From Casuarina equisetifolia (taxonomy: Eukaryota > Streptophyta > Magnoliopsida > Fagales > Casuarinaceae), in contig CM052355.1 of assembly GCA_028551475.1 (NCBI GenBank), positions 27,059,580 through 27,123,579 on the forward strand: DNA of 64,000 nucleotides, given 5' to 3'. This document shows positions 22,980-34,331 of the stretch, one piece after another (the first letter of the stretch is position 1; each line of letters opens with the position of its first letter). Made by a program: the position numbers and the translations under genes. The notes under the pieces were generated by a model, which was not told the DNA's origin, searched no databases, and saw only the letters and a program-made list of their open reading frames with translations.

Positions 22980-24614
22980 TTTAGGCAATTTCATTCTTGT
23001 ATAAAATACATGCTCCATAACCTTTATAATTTCATTATCTATGTTTATAGATAAAAAAACTTTTTATGAAAAAATGAGAATATAATTGCATCAAATTACA
23101 TTACAGCCATAAAAACATACAACCTAATGAAAATTTATAGTTGTGAATATACCATGATTCACAAGCTCTATCAAGCCCTTCACGAGCTTTATCAAATGCT
23201 CCATGATTTCATTAACTGCATTTATGAAAAAAAAAATTGATGAAAAAAATGAGAATATAATTGCATTTAAGTACATTATAGCCATAAAAATATACAACCT
23301 AATGAAAATTTATAGTCATGAATATACCATTGTTATCATGCACAAGCTCTATGGAAGAATCCATGATTTCATTATCTACATATATGGATATAATTATCAT
23401 GAAACCCTCTTTTTCCTTGCTTCCACATACTTCCACGCTTCTCCCACCATTTTCCAATAGCGTGGCACTTGCACCACACCAGCCAATATGGAAAAGCATT
23501 GGGAGCTTCAAATCCAAGATATTCACCACCAATTTCTTTCTCTCTCTCTCCTTTTTTTTTTTTTTTTTTAACTATGGAAATACTTCATTAGTGTAGATTT
23601 CTTCAACAAGAGTATTATAGATATATTATGGATAAAATCTCTACTTTTGTTAGGAGATTATTGTGCTTATAAATGCATCATTGATGATGAATTGGCTGTC
23701 TACAACGTCAGAGATGGGATGCAACTTTACATGATAAACATGAGGAGAAAGTAGTATTCTCATACATTCTGGAAAGTGAAAAACCATTTTGAACCAAATC
23801 CTGAACAACGAACCAGAATCTACCACATTGAAGTCCTACCCAGAAGTTAATTGAAGTGAGTGGGCTCGAAATCTGAAAACACAGCCGTGGAAGTCTGAAG
23901 ACACAACCTCCAACAACAAAGAACTTGGTATAGTTTTATGTAGTTGAACATTTTAGACCCTATACAGCTCCGCCAGTTTTCAAAAGTGGCGCAAACAGGA
24001 TCTGCTTATGTTAAAACAACCATTAAATAGGCTAGAATTGGAAGTATGATCTCTTTATGGAGTAAAAAATATAAAAAGTTCATCGCTAAAGTGTTGCCGG
24101 AAGGCAGTAAATGAAACTAAAATCACAAGACAATGTTGACGCTCTAGATTGTTTACCTCAAGATATTATATGATTGGATTTAAGGAAAACTTACGCTACA
24201 TTGAAACTGTATAATGAGCTGTTGTTTTTCACCCTTATTTTTAAACTATCAAGGCTTCAAAAGCACAAAATAGAACAAGCATTCGGAAAGAGAAATGGGA
24301 AGAAGGAAAAAAACTGCGAATCTGGAGAGAGAGAAACAAAAAAGAAACAGAAAGTATAAACCAGAAGTTTTGTCCGTTATGAACAGAGGGGACAAAAGAA
24401 AAAGTAACACCCAAAAGGCAAAATCAAAAGCAAAGCTAGCATTTGAGCACCAAATTCCGAGACTAACTGATTCAAGTTCTTGGCATTTTCCACATAGACC
24501 CAAAAACAGAAGTTACTTTTGCTCAAGAGAAAAATTAACAGCGTGAACAAGTGCAATTACCCGGAGCCATAAACTTCAAGAGGAAGATCAAAAACTGAGC
24601 AAGAACTGCACCAC
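22980..24614 (-). repeat. OPT-leader repeat, copy A
   Basis: Contains three degenerate copies of the small exon-like unit (VDNEIMDSSIELVHDNNG at 23325-23400 on the minus strand; others near 23165-23225 and 23010-23050). It also has the TTCCACGCTTCTCCCACC block, a CT/T run, and a 3' part with AAAGCTAGCATTTGAGCACC. It matches 61580-63165 (copy B) and 30592-32160 (copy C). No intact gene is present. Confidence 0.75.
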
Positions 24615-25180
24615 CTCTTTTTACATGTTTTGACTTGTTAAATCAAACAATAGCATTATTCCAAGAAACAACCATAGTGTGGGAATTAGGTACACTAGGC
24701 ATTGTTAACTTCAGATATAGAAGATGTGTAAACAAAAAAAAAAATCTATATACACATTCCTGAAAAATCACAATGGCCACCATCCAAACATCTTCGACAA
24801 AGTAAAGATTCATGATTGCAAATAGTAGACAGCATCTCACCAAGGAGGACTTAGCAACCGCATACAACCAGGCACCAACATGGCAAAGATCTAATGCCCC
24901 AAAACCACTATATCAAAATTGCAATGCTTCCAAATGGGCAATGGCAAAACAGACCAGAGAAGCATTTCAAACGAATTTCAGTCATCGTATACATTTTCTT
25001 CCTAGTTTTGGTCTTATCAGACCCATATGCACCAACTCAATCCTTCATGAAAAAGTGATACATAAGCGGGGAGACTTGAAAAAGGGAGGTAAAAAAAAAA
25101 AAGGTTGTTATGTTAAGATTGAAGAAGTCGTGAATAAAATCTCACTCAAGAAAACCATTATCATAATGATTTTTTACAAA

Positions 25181-25418
25181 TCAAAGAGCAGATGAAGAGT
25201 CAACATCAGCAAACGGGCATAATACACAGAAGGGGCTCCCCTGGCCCAGCGGTGACTTGTGAGTCTGTCCGGTCAATTCAAATCCCAAATGTGTACGAGT
25301 ATAAAAAAAAAAAAAAAAAAAAAAACATAAAAACATAAAAATGTAAAAATAAAAAATAAAAAATCAAAAACATAAAATCAAAAACATAAAATCAAAGAGC
25401 AGATGAAGAGCCAACATC
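25181..25418 (+). mobile_element. tRNA-derived SINE with long A-rich tail
   Basis: A pol III A box (TGGCCCAGCGG, 25242-25252) and a B box-like GGTCAATTCAAATCCC (25271-25286) lie 19 bases apart. They are followed by a 20-odd base A-run and a CATAAAA-rich tail. A 27-base direct repeat with one mismatch (TCAAAGAGCAGATGAAGAG core) brackets the region at 25181-25207 and 25392-25418. The left copy ends about 20 bases before the usual SINE head, so the exact insertion border is uncertain. Confidence 0.65.
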
Positions 25419-26082
25419 GTTAAATAAACACGGAACCCATCCAGATATTGGGTGTAAAATAGCATTAAAAACTTGAACCAAACATACGCACCGAATATTT
25501 TTCTTCAGAAATAAAAACTCCGAGAAAACAAAACAACAATGTAACGGGGAGATAAAGATAAAACGCACAAAGTCAAGTCCGATCTTATCTCCAGGTAAAT
25601 TGTACTAAAGAAATAAAAAGAAGTGCAGAAACAGACTCTTAAGAATCCAAGGAGAGAGAAAAAAAAAAAAAACTTACCCAACAGGTCAAAATGGAAGAAA
25701 AACGATCTATCTGAGAAAACTGAGCCAAAAAACAAAGAACCAGCGCAGGAAAGACAAGGATAGAAAGGGGTACGCTTGTTCGGCGGCCTCTTCAATTTTT
25801 TCTCGCACCTTTGTGGAGAAAAAGAAAGAGGCGAGAAAACCAAACCCGAGGAGCAATGAGAGGAAGAGAGAGGCTTGGGTGGAGGAGTTGAGAATAGAGA
25901 CGAGAAAGCTCAAGAGAGATTAAAGACAACACTCTTTAATTTACGAATAAGCCCAAAAGGGAGAGGAAGGAGGCCAAAAAAAAATAGTTGCATTTACTGT
26001 TTGGCTGCTTACCAAATGATTTTTAAGGTCCCCTTCTTTCCTCGTGATATTTTCCCGACTGTCTCTTAACTTCGATGCATCC

Positions 26083-26222
26083 CAATAGAGGGATATCCTT
26101 AGTCCAGTGGTAACTGGGTTAATATCCCTCCCAGATCCATCCTTCGAATTCCTTTCCTCCTCTTTGTGTGCTTAAGATAAAATATAAAATTAAATTAAAT
26201 TAAAATTAAAATTAAAAATTTG
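26083..26222 (+). mobile_element. Second SINE-like element
   Basis: TTAGTCCAGTGGTA (26099-26112) resembles an A box and CCTTCGAATTCC (26141-26152) a B box, followed by an AAATTAAATT-type tail. No target-site duplication was found. Confidence 0.42.
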
Positions 26223-26979
26223 AAAAAATCTCTCCTTCACTCCAAACAGTCTTCTTCCCACTTCCTGCTGATTCTAACAAAATTAATGTCTCCATATAAT
26301 TTTCGTAATTATCTGGGTTCCTCTTTTCAATAACTCTTAAGTTTTCTCTAACATGCCCACCTTTGATTTTTTGTCTGGCTACATGTGAAAACACTTTCGT
26401 CCCAACATAGCGTTGGAAATTATCAGCCCTCAACAGGGAACTTAAGCTCATTTCTCTTAAACTTGGTGGTTTGGGGAGGCAATCCGTGCCTTCTACCCGC
26501 GGTTTTTCTTCTTCTTAAACGGGAGACACAGACTCATCTAGTAGCACCATAACATGATGCGATTCGAAATGATACACAGACTCCTGATACGATTCTAAAT
26601 GATGTAGCACCAACCATGTCCAGCAAATCAATTGGGAATAACATATGTGCGAAGGCGAAGATTAAGGCAGGACTTTCTTTCCCTCCCTGTTATCATTGCG
26701 AAGTACCACCATCAAACCTAACAACTTCAAAATCATTTTCTTCTCCCAGCCATTGATTTTAATTTTTTCTTTTACGGTGTGAGTTCCGTAAATGTCAATA
26801 AAAAGTTGTCTCTTTCGTGCTTCTTTATAAGAACGAAGACAGGAAATGATTTTAAACCTTCTTATTCCTTAAATGAGTTCCTGCACCTTTTATATGTTCT
26901 TATCAATAATATGTTTGACTGCTGACCCGGCCTTGGACAGGAACCTAAAATTGCCCGGATAAAAACTTGAATATGAAAA

Positions 26980-27330
26980 GATGCAAAATTTCTAATTGAT
27001 CTTCAAAATCAGGGGTGGCCAGAATCAGAAAGATATAACTTTGCTATTCTAAAAGGTAATAGCACATCAAACGGCAAATTTCCTCTTGAACTTGTCATAT
27101 TCGGGATCTTTGACTTGAATAGAGGAATTTCGGGTAGCTGGATCGATATAGGTAACTCGATAGGTGCCACTGAGTGTCCTGTAGCTACCGTGGCCTGTGT
27201 CACAGTTGCAGGAGAAATTTAAGTACATTGGGTCACCACAACTCAGTCTAGTATTGAGCGAATAGGGAAGGATGTTTGTTCCACATGGCTCACAACTCCT
27301 CTTAGTTGACTCTGCAGAGGTAAGAACGGC
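26980..27330 (-). pseudogene. S-domain receptor kinase, extracellular exon 2 fragment
   Basis: The minus strand reads RSCEPCGTNILPYSLNT, LSCGDPMYLNFSC and GTYRVTYIDPATRN, preceded by a CTGCAG acceptor near 27320. The intact gene at 48237-52464 has RNCETCGTNVVPYPLSTG and CGDRLYYSFNC in its exon 2. A frameshift follows the QVKDPEYDK segment. It belongs to a duplicated and decayed copy of the receptor kinase; the bulb-lectin remnant at 27690-27970 is its upstream part. Confidence 0.8.
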
Positions 27331-27689
27331 AACTAAACTTTGATTATACAGAATACTTCTTTGGCTATACAGAATAATAAAGTCCTATGCTAGGAGGATT
27401 TCTTCCTTCCGAGACTTTTGGACACAATAAAATAAAAAGGAACCTTCCAAAACCCTTGGTTTAGTCTCAAAATTTTCCAGGTTTTTCATAACCTTTTCTA
27501 GATATATTAAGTAACAGGTGGTCTCGCAGAGACAAATAACTTTACTGCATTAGTCAAAATCACTCTCTGCTCAGTTCAACTACTGAATTAATTCCAGCGT
27601 ATTCCAGAACGTGTAAAAGGAGTACCTATGTCAGATTTTGTTGCGTGAATAGAAAGATTAAGGCCGCTGTTTGCATACTCCTGTTGCAG

Positions 27690-27970
27690 ATTTCCCACAT
27701 CCTCGGTCCAATCCAGCAGAAGCCATTGAACGAAAATTTCCATTTTTAGACCCTCCGGGGCCATTCCACGAAATCAATGATGGGTTTTCTCCCATCTTCG
27801 TGCCGGCAAGAAATGTATCAGTAGGATTTTGACTGATCGTCGTCGCTTAAGACCAGATTTCTAGAATCCATGAGCTTCACAATTCGACTTTTAGATGGGA
27901 TGTAAGAGGAGTAGACCAATATTCGGTTCCCGTGGTATTTTCTACTTTGAAGTTCTAAATTGTATGCAAC
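27690..27970 (-). pseudogene. S-domain receptor kinase, bulb-lectin exon fragment
   Basis: The minus strand reads TTGTEYWSTPLTSH, SRNLVLSDDDQS (frame-shifted), and PTDTFLAGTKMGENPSLISW. The intact gene has PTDTFLAGMKMDPSLSLTSW. Several stops are present. It is collinear with the fragment at 26980-27330. Confidence 0.8.
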
Positions 27971-28309
27971 TCCAAAAGTTTCCCTGGAGTCATTAACTCA
28001 TATTTTGATGATTCATATATAAAATTCATAAAAATAAAACCAATATCTATAAGAAATTCTAGTCCGGCTCATTTTACGCCAAGTCCAAGCCCCAGTGGGC
28101 AATCAAACATTTAACTGATAAGAATGCATAGAAAGGTGCAAGAGCTCATTTAAGGAATAGAAGTTTTAATCATTTCTTGTCTTCCTTCTTAGAAAGAACA
28201 GACGACGTTTAGTCTTTATCCATGCATATTTTGGAACGCGGTTCGCATCTATAGCACTAAAAGATCTACATGAAGATTTTGGAACGACATCTTTAGTCTT
28301 CGACCATAA

Positions 28310-28470
28310 GCTCATCGATGGAAAATCTGAGAGCAGATGACGTCTTCCTCTCGATCAATGCCTACAACCCACAACATTGTCGGCCACAATTTCTTCATAA
28401 TGCAAGGGCCCTGAAAATGTAAATCGGACAAGTTAGTATGGAACAATCCCTCTAAGATAACATAAAAAAT
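28310..28470 (-). repeat. Conserved exon-like shard, copy 3 of 3
   Basis: The minus strand reads GPCIMKKLWPTMLWVVGIDR after a CATTTTCAG acceptor-like end. Same block as 8570-8670 and 14755-14940. Function not recognised. Confidence 0.5.
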
Positions 28471-28739
28471 AATGTGGATCCAGTACAGAAGGGAGAACAA
28501 TCCCATGGGACTCCAATCCGACCTTCTGTCGATGCAGCATCCGGAGGAGCTTTTGAGTTTTCTGCACGACATCGTCCAGGCACACAGCTTATCATTCTTT
28601 TGTTTCTTACGTTCCATGACCACGTGACTTTTGGCTTCAGCCCGACGACCACGTCTTTGTTTCTGCCGCCTGTCTATTGTTTCTGTAAATTATAGGAAAC
28701 ATGAAATATTACCCATCGTAACAATAGTTATAACTTCAA

Positions 28740-29500
28740 CCACTTATTAGCTCAATAATGTAGAATAATTTGGATTGTGTGTTTTATATTCCACTTCCCA
28801 ACGTGACAATTGCTCTGCGCCTTTATATGAAAGGACCAACAACATCATGACAAGAAAATTCACCAAAACAAGGATCACAATGTATGACAGACTTTCCTAC
28901 CGTCAAAACCCCAAAAAGCAAATCAAAGCCCAAGCAAAACAAATGCTAAATATAGTTTTTCACTTTTCCAAATAATTTGTGTCAAAGTTCATAAATATAA
29001 ATACAATCAAAGAAATAAGGAAACAAAAAGGCCAAATCTTTAGACAGAATTTCAATCATTAGATAACTCAATGTCAGATGTCAATTTATAATGTCAAAAA
29101 AAAAAAAAATCAACCACAAAGAGTAAATGAATCCACTAAATGAGTGTCATGGAACTACAATACCAAAAGAAAACATATTTGTGCAGAAAGAATAGTAACA
29201 CCCACTAGATGAGAGCCAAATAGTTCGATGCCACGCTAAAAGAAACAAACTTTCACCTTCTCCACCATGATAGATTGATTCAAGAAACCAAAACCAAAAC
29301 CAAAACCAGGAAACACAAATTACCACAGGCATAGGCATCAAACGCTAGAATTCAAAAATAGCAGAAAAAAGAGACTAAAACCTGGATTATGCCTTTCCAA
29401 GGGAGTAGGGATGTCCAAACACAAATTTCGAGAATCGTAAAACAATTATCCTCCTTCTTCTCCTCTCCCCATCTCTCTCTCTTTGGAGTTCCTCTCCCCG
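28740..29500. repeat. Inverted partner of 13740-14750
   Basis: Shares, in reverse complement, CACTAAATGAG(T/A), TGTGCAGAAAGAATAGTAAC and CTTTCACCTTCTCCA words. No gene seen. Confidence 0.5.
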
Positions 29501-29519
29501 ATAAACTCTCTCCAAATCT

Positions 29520-30205
29520 TCGATTTCTTACTTTATTGATGATCAAACAACTTGGGATCCATCCACTACCACACCAGGGGCTGTAGGGCATGACGCTAGG
29601 GTACAATGGTCATGTAGATCGAAATTCCACCAACCAACTCCATATATCCGTTGTAGCTGAAGAAAACATATTAGGACAGCAAATCCAGTAACTCCCACGT
29701 CTAGCCCATATGACAACAGATAGTTGTACTTCATCCACCAGATTTTATGTTTCTTGTATATACCAATTGAAGATACAATCCAAAAGGGCCCATAACTAAT
29801 AATTTTGTTATGTTTAGTAGAATCTGGCTATATTCGGAGCAATCGTTTCTCAAATATTATCGATGATCAAACGACTGGGCATCCATCCACTACCACACCA
29901 GGAACTATAGGACATGATGCTAGGGAACAATGGTCTTGCACTTTTGAACCCCACCAAGTAATTCCTGGGCATCCATCCACTACCGCACAGGAGCCATAGG
30001 ACATGATATGCTAGGGAACAATGGTCTTGCACTTTTGAACTCCACTAAGTAATTCCTTTTATCTCTTTTAGATGATAACAAGACATTAGGACAACAAATG
30101 CAGCAATTCCCACGTCTAGCCCACATGACAACAGGTAGTTATACTTCTTTCGAAAAAATTTCTTTTTTGTTGTATATAGGCCAATTGAAGATACAACCCA
30201 AAAGG
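29520..30205. repeat. OPT-associated tandem repeat, two to three copies
   Basis: GGCATCCATCCACTACC occurs at about 29560, 29878 and 29969, each followed by CATGA(T/C)GCTAGGG-type and ACAATGGTC words. Same family as 8701-9305. Confidence 0.7.
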
Positions 30206-30207
30206 GC

Positions 30208-30591
30208 TCATGACCAAAAATTCACAGGTCCAGTAGGTGGCATAAATGTTATAGACAATAATATCAGTGGAACATTAATTTCTTTTAGCCACTTATACTT
30301 GGGGGAAAACTGCAAGAGAGCCCAAATCAACAAGGGTGCAAGCGCACCTACCAAAAAGAAATAATATACCTTTGAATATAACCCGTGGGGGAAAAAGACA
30401 TGACTTAGACCAATTACTCCCCACATCACTGTTAAGGTATAAACGTTATGTTTTCCAAGACACATCCAAAGGCTCCCTTTTGGTAATCTTTCCGTGTCAC
30501 ACATATTTTCTATGCTTGAGATCATCCACCATGTTGTTGTATAGCTCACTAAGGTTTTGATGAATGTCCCAATAACTTGGATGAGAAACAT
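30208..30591 (-). pseudogene. Oligopeptide transporter (OPT) pseudogene, copy 3
   Basis: One open frame on the minus strand reads MFLIQVIGTFIKTLV, WWMISSIENMCDTERLPKG, YYFFLVGALAPLLIWAL, and YKWLKEINVPLILLS. It covers a central-to-C-terminal run of OPT transmembrane segments, more than in copy 2. It has no start, and the upstream side is fused at GAGCATGTTTCTCAT to the OPT N-terminal repeat of copy C. The fusion skips most of the protein, so this is an internally deleted pseudogene even though the fragment is open. Confidence 0.85.
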
Positions 30592-32330
30592 GCTCCATAA
30601 CCTCTATAATTTCATTATCTGCATTTATAGATAAAATTTTTGATGAAAAAATAAGAATATAATTGCATTAAATTACATGATAGTCATAAAAACATACAAC
30701 CTAATGAAAATTTATAGTCGTGAATATACCATTATTCACAAGCTCTATCAAGCCCTCCACAAGCTTTATCAAATGCTCCATGATTTCATTAACTGCATTT
30801 ATGGATAAAATTTTTGATGAAAAAAATGAGAATATAATTGCATTGAAGTACATTATAGCCATAAAAATATACAACCTAATGAAAATTATAGTCGTGAATA
30901 TACCATTGTTATCATGCACAAACTCTACAGAAGAAACCATGATTTCATTATCTGCATTTATGGATAAAATTATCATGAAACCATCTTTTAACTTGCTTCC
31001 ACGCACTTCCCCGCTTCTCCCACCAATTTCCAATAGTGTGGCACTGGCACCGCACCAGCCGATATGGAAAAGCATTAGGAGCTTCAGATCCAAGATATTC
31101 ACCACCAATTTTTCAAAAAAGAAATATGGAAACACATCATTACGGTAGATTTCTTCTACAAAAGTATTATAGATACATTATGCATAAAATATCTACTCTT
31201 GCTAGGAGATTATTGTGTTTATAAATGCTTCATTGGCTATCTACAATGTTAGAGATGGGATGCAACTTTACATGAAAAACACGAGGAGAAAGTAGTATTC
31301 TCATACATTCTGGAAAGCGAAAAACCATTTTGAACCAAATCCTGAACAACGAACCAGAATCTACCACAGTGAAGTCCTACCCAGAAATCTACACATATCA
31401 AAAGTAAGTTAATCGAAGCGTATGGGCTCGAAGTCTGAAAACACAGCCGTGGAAGTCTGAAGACACAACCTTCAACAACAACAAAGAATTTGGAATAGGT
31501 TTACGTAGTTGAATATCTTAGACTCTATACGGCTCTGCCAGTTTTCAAAAGTGGCACAAACAGGATCTGCTTATGTTGAAACAACCATTAAATAGGCTAG
31601 AATTGGAAGTATGATCTCTTTATGGATTAAAGAATATAAAAAGTTCATTGCTAAAGTGTTGCCGGAAAGCAGTAAATGAAACTAAAATCGCAACAATTTT
31701 GACGCTCTAGATTGTTTACCTCAAGATATTACATGACTGGATTTAAGGAAAACTTACGCAAAACTGACACTGTATAACGAGCTGTAGTTTGTCGCCCTTA
31801 TTTTTCAAACTATCAAGCCTTCAAAAGCACAAAACAGAACAAGTATTCGGAAAGAGAAATGGGAAGAAGGAAAACAAACTGCGAATCTGGAGAGAGAGAA
31901 ACAAAAAAGAAAGAGAAAGTAGAAACCAGAATTTTCATCCGTTATGAACATGGGGAACAAAAGAAAAGGTGACACCCAAAAGGCAAAATCAAAAGCAAAG
32001 CTAGCATTTGAGCACCAAATTCCACGACTAACTGGTTCAAGTTCTTGGCATTTTCCACATAGACCCAAAAACAGAAGTTACTTTCGCTCAAGAGCAAAAT
32101 TAACAGCATGAACAAGTGCAATTACCCGGAGACATAAACTTCAAGAGGATAATCAAAAACTGACCAAGAACTGCACCAACCAGATGAGAATCAGAGCACA
32201 TGCATCTGATCAGCCGCAAAAAGGCCAGGAACTGGTACCCAGATCAGATTCCGAGTCCAGCGGAATCGGAAATGCGAAAACAGGATGCTCCTTCAACCCG
32301 ATCTAGAATGCGAAAACAGGAGAAAGAGAG
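30592..32330 (-). repeat. OPT-leader repeat, copy C
   Basis: Contains three copies of the exon-like unit on the minus strand: INADNEIMVSSVEFVHDNN near 30920-30965, INAVNEIMEHLIKLVEG near 30740-30800, and INADNEIIEVMEHVS near 30585-30640. Each is bordered by an AAATGCAG acceptor and two by an AATGGTATA donor. The distal part (31690-32330) matches 24170-24614, 62730-63310 and 45120-45330. Confidence 0.75.
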
Positions 32331-32742
32331 AGAGTGGGGGGTGGGTTTGATATTAAATCTGTGGACGGAAAGCGACCAAAGACAGGCAAGAACTTTTTTT
32401 TTCCCGTCTATTTCCAATGAAATTTAATTAATCAGCAAACCCGGATTCTCAAGTTTTGCTCGGAAGACGAGAAAGAAAGAAGACGAAAATGCAGGGAAGT
32501 AAAAGAAAAACATAGGGAAATTATGACATGCAGTGAGAATCAAAGCTCAAAGAGAGAGAGAGAGAGATGGATTGCTAACACTGAGTTCGGAGGAAGGAAA
32601 GAATTCCCAAGCAGCCGGAAAATTCCAACGGGGAAAGAAGAGATCTCAATTCTGATCCGAGAAACCGGAACTTGTGTGAATCGTGGGGAAGGAAACGTAA
32701 GAAACTAGATTGCGAAAATGGGAACACCGGGAGAGAGTCTCG

Positions 32743-32758
32743 CTCTAAAATATATAGG
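32743..32758 (-). promoter_or_regulatory. Possible TATA box at the head of repeat copy C
   Basis: The minus strand reads CCTATATATTTTAG, followed by CT-rich, 5'-UTR-like sequence running toward the OPT-leader repeat. No transcript evidence. Weak call. Confidence 0.3.
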
Positions 32759-32865
32759 AGAGAGAAAAGGATATGGGGGCCGTCTCTTGCGAAAGGCCTT
32801 CGGGTCACCAGTGGCGGAAATTCAATGGAGAGATTGACGCGCGGCGTTTAGTTGCTGAACTGCGA

Positions 32866-33173
32866 AATGCTCATTTTGTAAGATCATTTCGCAATGATCT
32901 ACTGTTTACATACTATTTACGTACTGTTTTCTTTATCTAACGCTGCCTCCCCGACCATTATGAGTGATTCCATTTCCATTTCATTTCTAGTCCGCTTCGG
33001 CTGGTACAATTAAACAATAGAGGAGAAGATCTTAGCCAATATCTTACTAAAAAGATGCTGTCACCTTCAGGTATGTTTTTCTTATTTTGTTTATTTTATT
33101 TTAACTCATAATCAATTTATAATTGATATTAGATCTTGTTTAAGTCTCATTTGAGACAAATTATTTTCCTACA
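32866..33173 (+). repeat. 5' LTR of Copia 2, truncated
   Basis: Aligns with 42824-43158 of the 3' LTR (ATGATCTACT, TTTATCTAACG, GTATG..TTTTCTTATTT). About 292 bp of the LTR start is absent, and unrelated promoter-like sequence abuts it. Confidence 0.85.
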
Positions 33174-33174
33174 A

Positions 33175-33190
33175 TTGGTATAAGAGCTTT
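33175..33190 (+). promoter_or_regulatory. Primer-binding site of Copia 2
   Basis: TTGGTATAAGAGC directly follows the LTR end CCTACA and matches the initiator tRNA-Met complement (TGGTATCAGAGC) with one change. Confidence 0.8.
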
Positions 33191-33340
33191 TAGCATCAAT
33201 TTAGGTTGAAAAATAAGTTTTTCAAAACCTATTTAGATCATATTTCAAATTCTGATTTAGACCAAACCGGTGGCTATTCTTCAAAACAAACACTAGATCT
33301 GTAATCCTCGGACTCTCAAGAGTCCGTCAGTGCAGAAGAT

Positions 33341-33475
33341 GAAGAAGTACTATACATAGGCACTATTGTGGTACTATTAAGTACTGTACATTGGACTGTT
33401 GATGTACTGTACATAGGTACTGTTGACGGTATTGTACGTTTGGTACTATTGATAAGTACTGTTCACGTGTACTGT
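33341..33475 (+). repeat. Cluster of TACTGT/TACTAT words in Copia 2 leader
   Basis: About ten short words of the form GTACTGT or TACTATT occur within 135 bp; the same word recurs in both LTRs (near 32900 and 42850). Confidence 0.55.
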
Positions 33476-33810
33476 TTGACCGTTGACCGAGTCTGATTTG
33501 ATTTGAATTTTATTATTTTTATGCAATAAATTTATATATGTAATGTGCATTTTTTGTTTCACATATTTGATATGGTAATTTTGTTATATGCATTATGATT
33601 TATCATAAATTATACCATATGGAGTTACATGCTATTTAATTAAGCACATATTTTTCAATAAATAGTATGTTATTTATACAACACTTAGTTGTTATTTTGT
33701 GTAATTCAATGACGAATGCCTCTCATTGTTTTAAGATTTAAATTACATATTTTTTAAAGTGAGTAATATTTAATTTAAGTCCGCGGTTCAAGTGGGTCTC
33801 GTGATTTAAT

Positions 33811-34196
33811 TAGGTTGTAACTACCATAGTGACACAACTTGATTAAGTTATTGGATTTCAATTTTGTATTGAAGTAGAATTTTTTCAATTCTAGTATATG
33901 GTTATATTCCCACAGAATGTGACTATGTCTTGGAATTTGAAGAGTAACATAGTTTGTATGTGTGAGTTTCACTAATCTAAGTAGTCTATACATCCATAGG
34001 TTGTAACTACCATAGTGATACAACTTGATTAAGTTATTGGATTTCAATTTTGTATTGAAGTAGGATTTTTTCAATTCTAGTATATGGTTGTATTCCCACA
34101 GAAGGTGACTATGTCTTGGAATTTGAAGAGTAACATAGTTTGTATGTGTGAGTTTCACTAATCTAAATAGTCTATACATCCATAGGTTGTAAACTA
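33811..34196 (+). repeat. 186-bp tandem duplication in Copia 2 leader
   Basis: TAGGTTGTAACTACCATAG starts at 33811 and 33997, and a third partial start is at 34183, giving an exact 186-bp period. The two units differ at only a few bases. Confidence 0.9.
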
Positions 34197-34331
34197 TGAA
34201 GATGTGGTATTGGTTCATGACTACTACTATGTTGAGAGTGTCACAATTATGTGTTATTCATTTAGCCTACAAGTGTTTGAATAATGATGTAAGCTCTCAT
34301 TTGGTTTACTCACAAAATACTCATTTTTGCA

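Larger units (their letters stand above)
16060..24614. repeat. Segmental duplication, copy A (partner 56905-63120)
   Basis: From AATAGGCTTGTCTTGTG onward, this segment matches 56905 onward in the same orientation. The match covers the frataxin gene, its introns and the upstream repeat. It ends near CAAGAACTGCACCACC (A about 24614, B about 63165). Two blocks exist only in A: 17667-18932 in the last intron and the LTR element at 21168-22979. By eye the two copies are highly similar over exons and introns alike, implying a fairly recent duplication. Confidence 0.9.
24615..26980. other. Intergenic region with A-rich runs and SINE-like elements
   Basis: No complete gene is visible. On the minus strand, 25925-25680 is CT-rich and ends at a GGTAAG-like donor before a T-run. 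It could be a 5' untranslated exon, but there is no supporting coding sequence. SINE-like elements are listed separately. Confidence 0.4.

Noticed and set aside
28452..28695. Overlapping open frames on both strands of 60-100 codons
   Set aside because: Only the GPCIMKKLWP part is shared with the other two blocks; the rest differs, so no independent gene is supported.
33775..34218. 147-codon minus-strand frame with internal protein repeats
   Set aside because: It is the antisense of the 186-bp tandem duplication in the Copia 2 leader; the repeats are a DNA effect.
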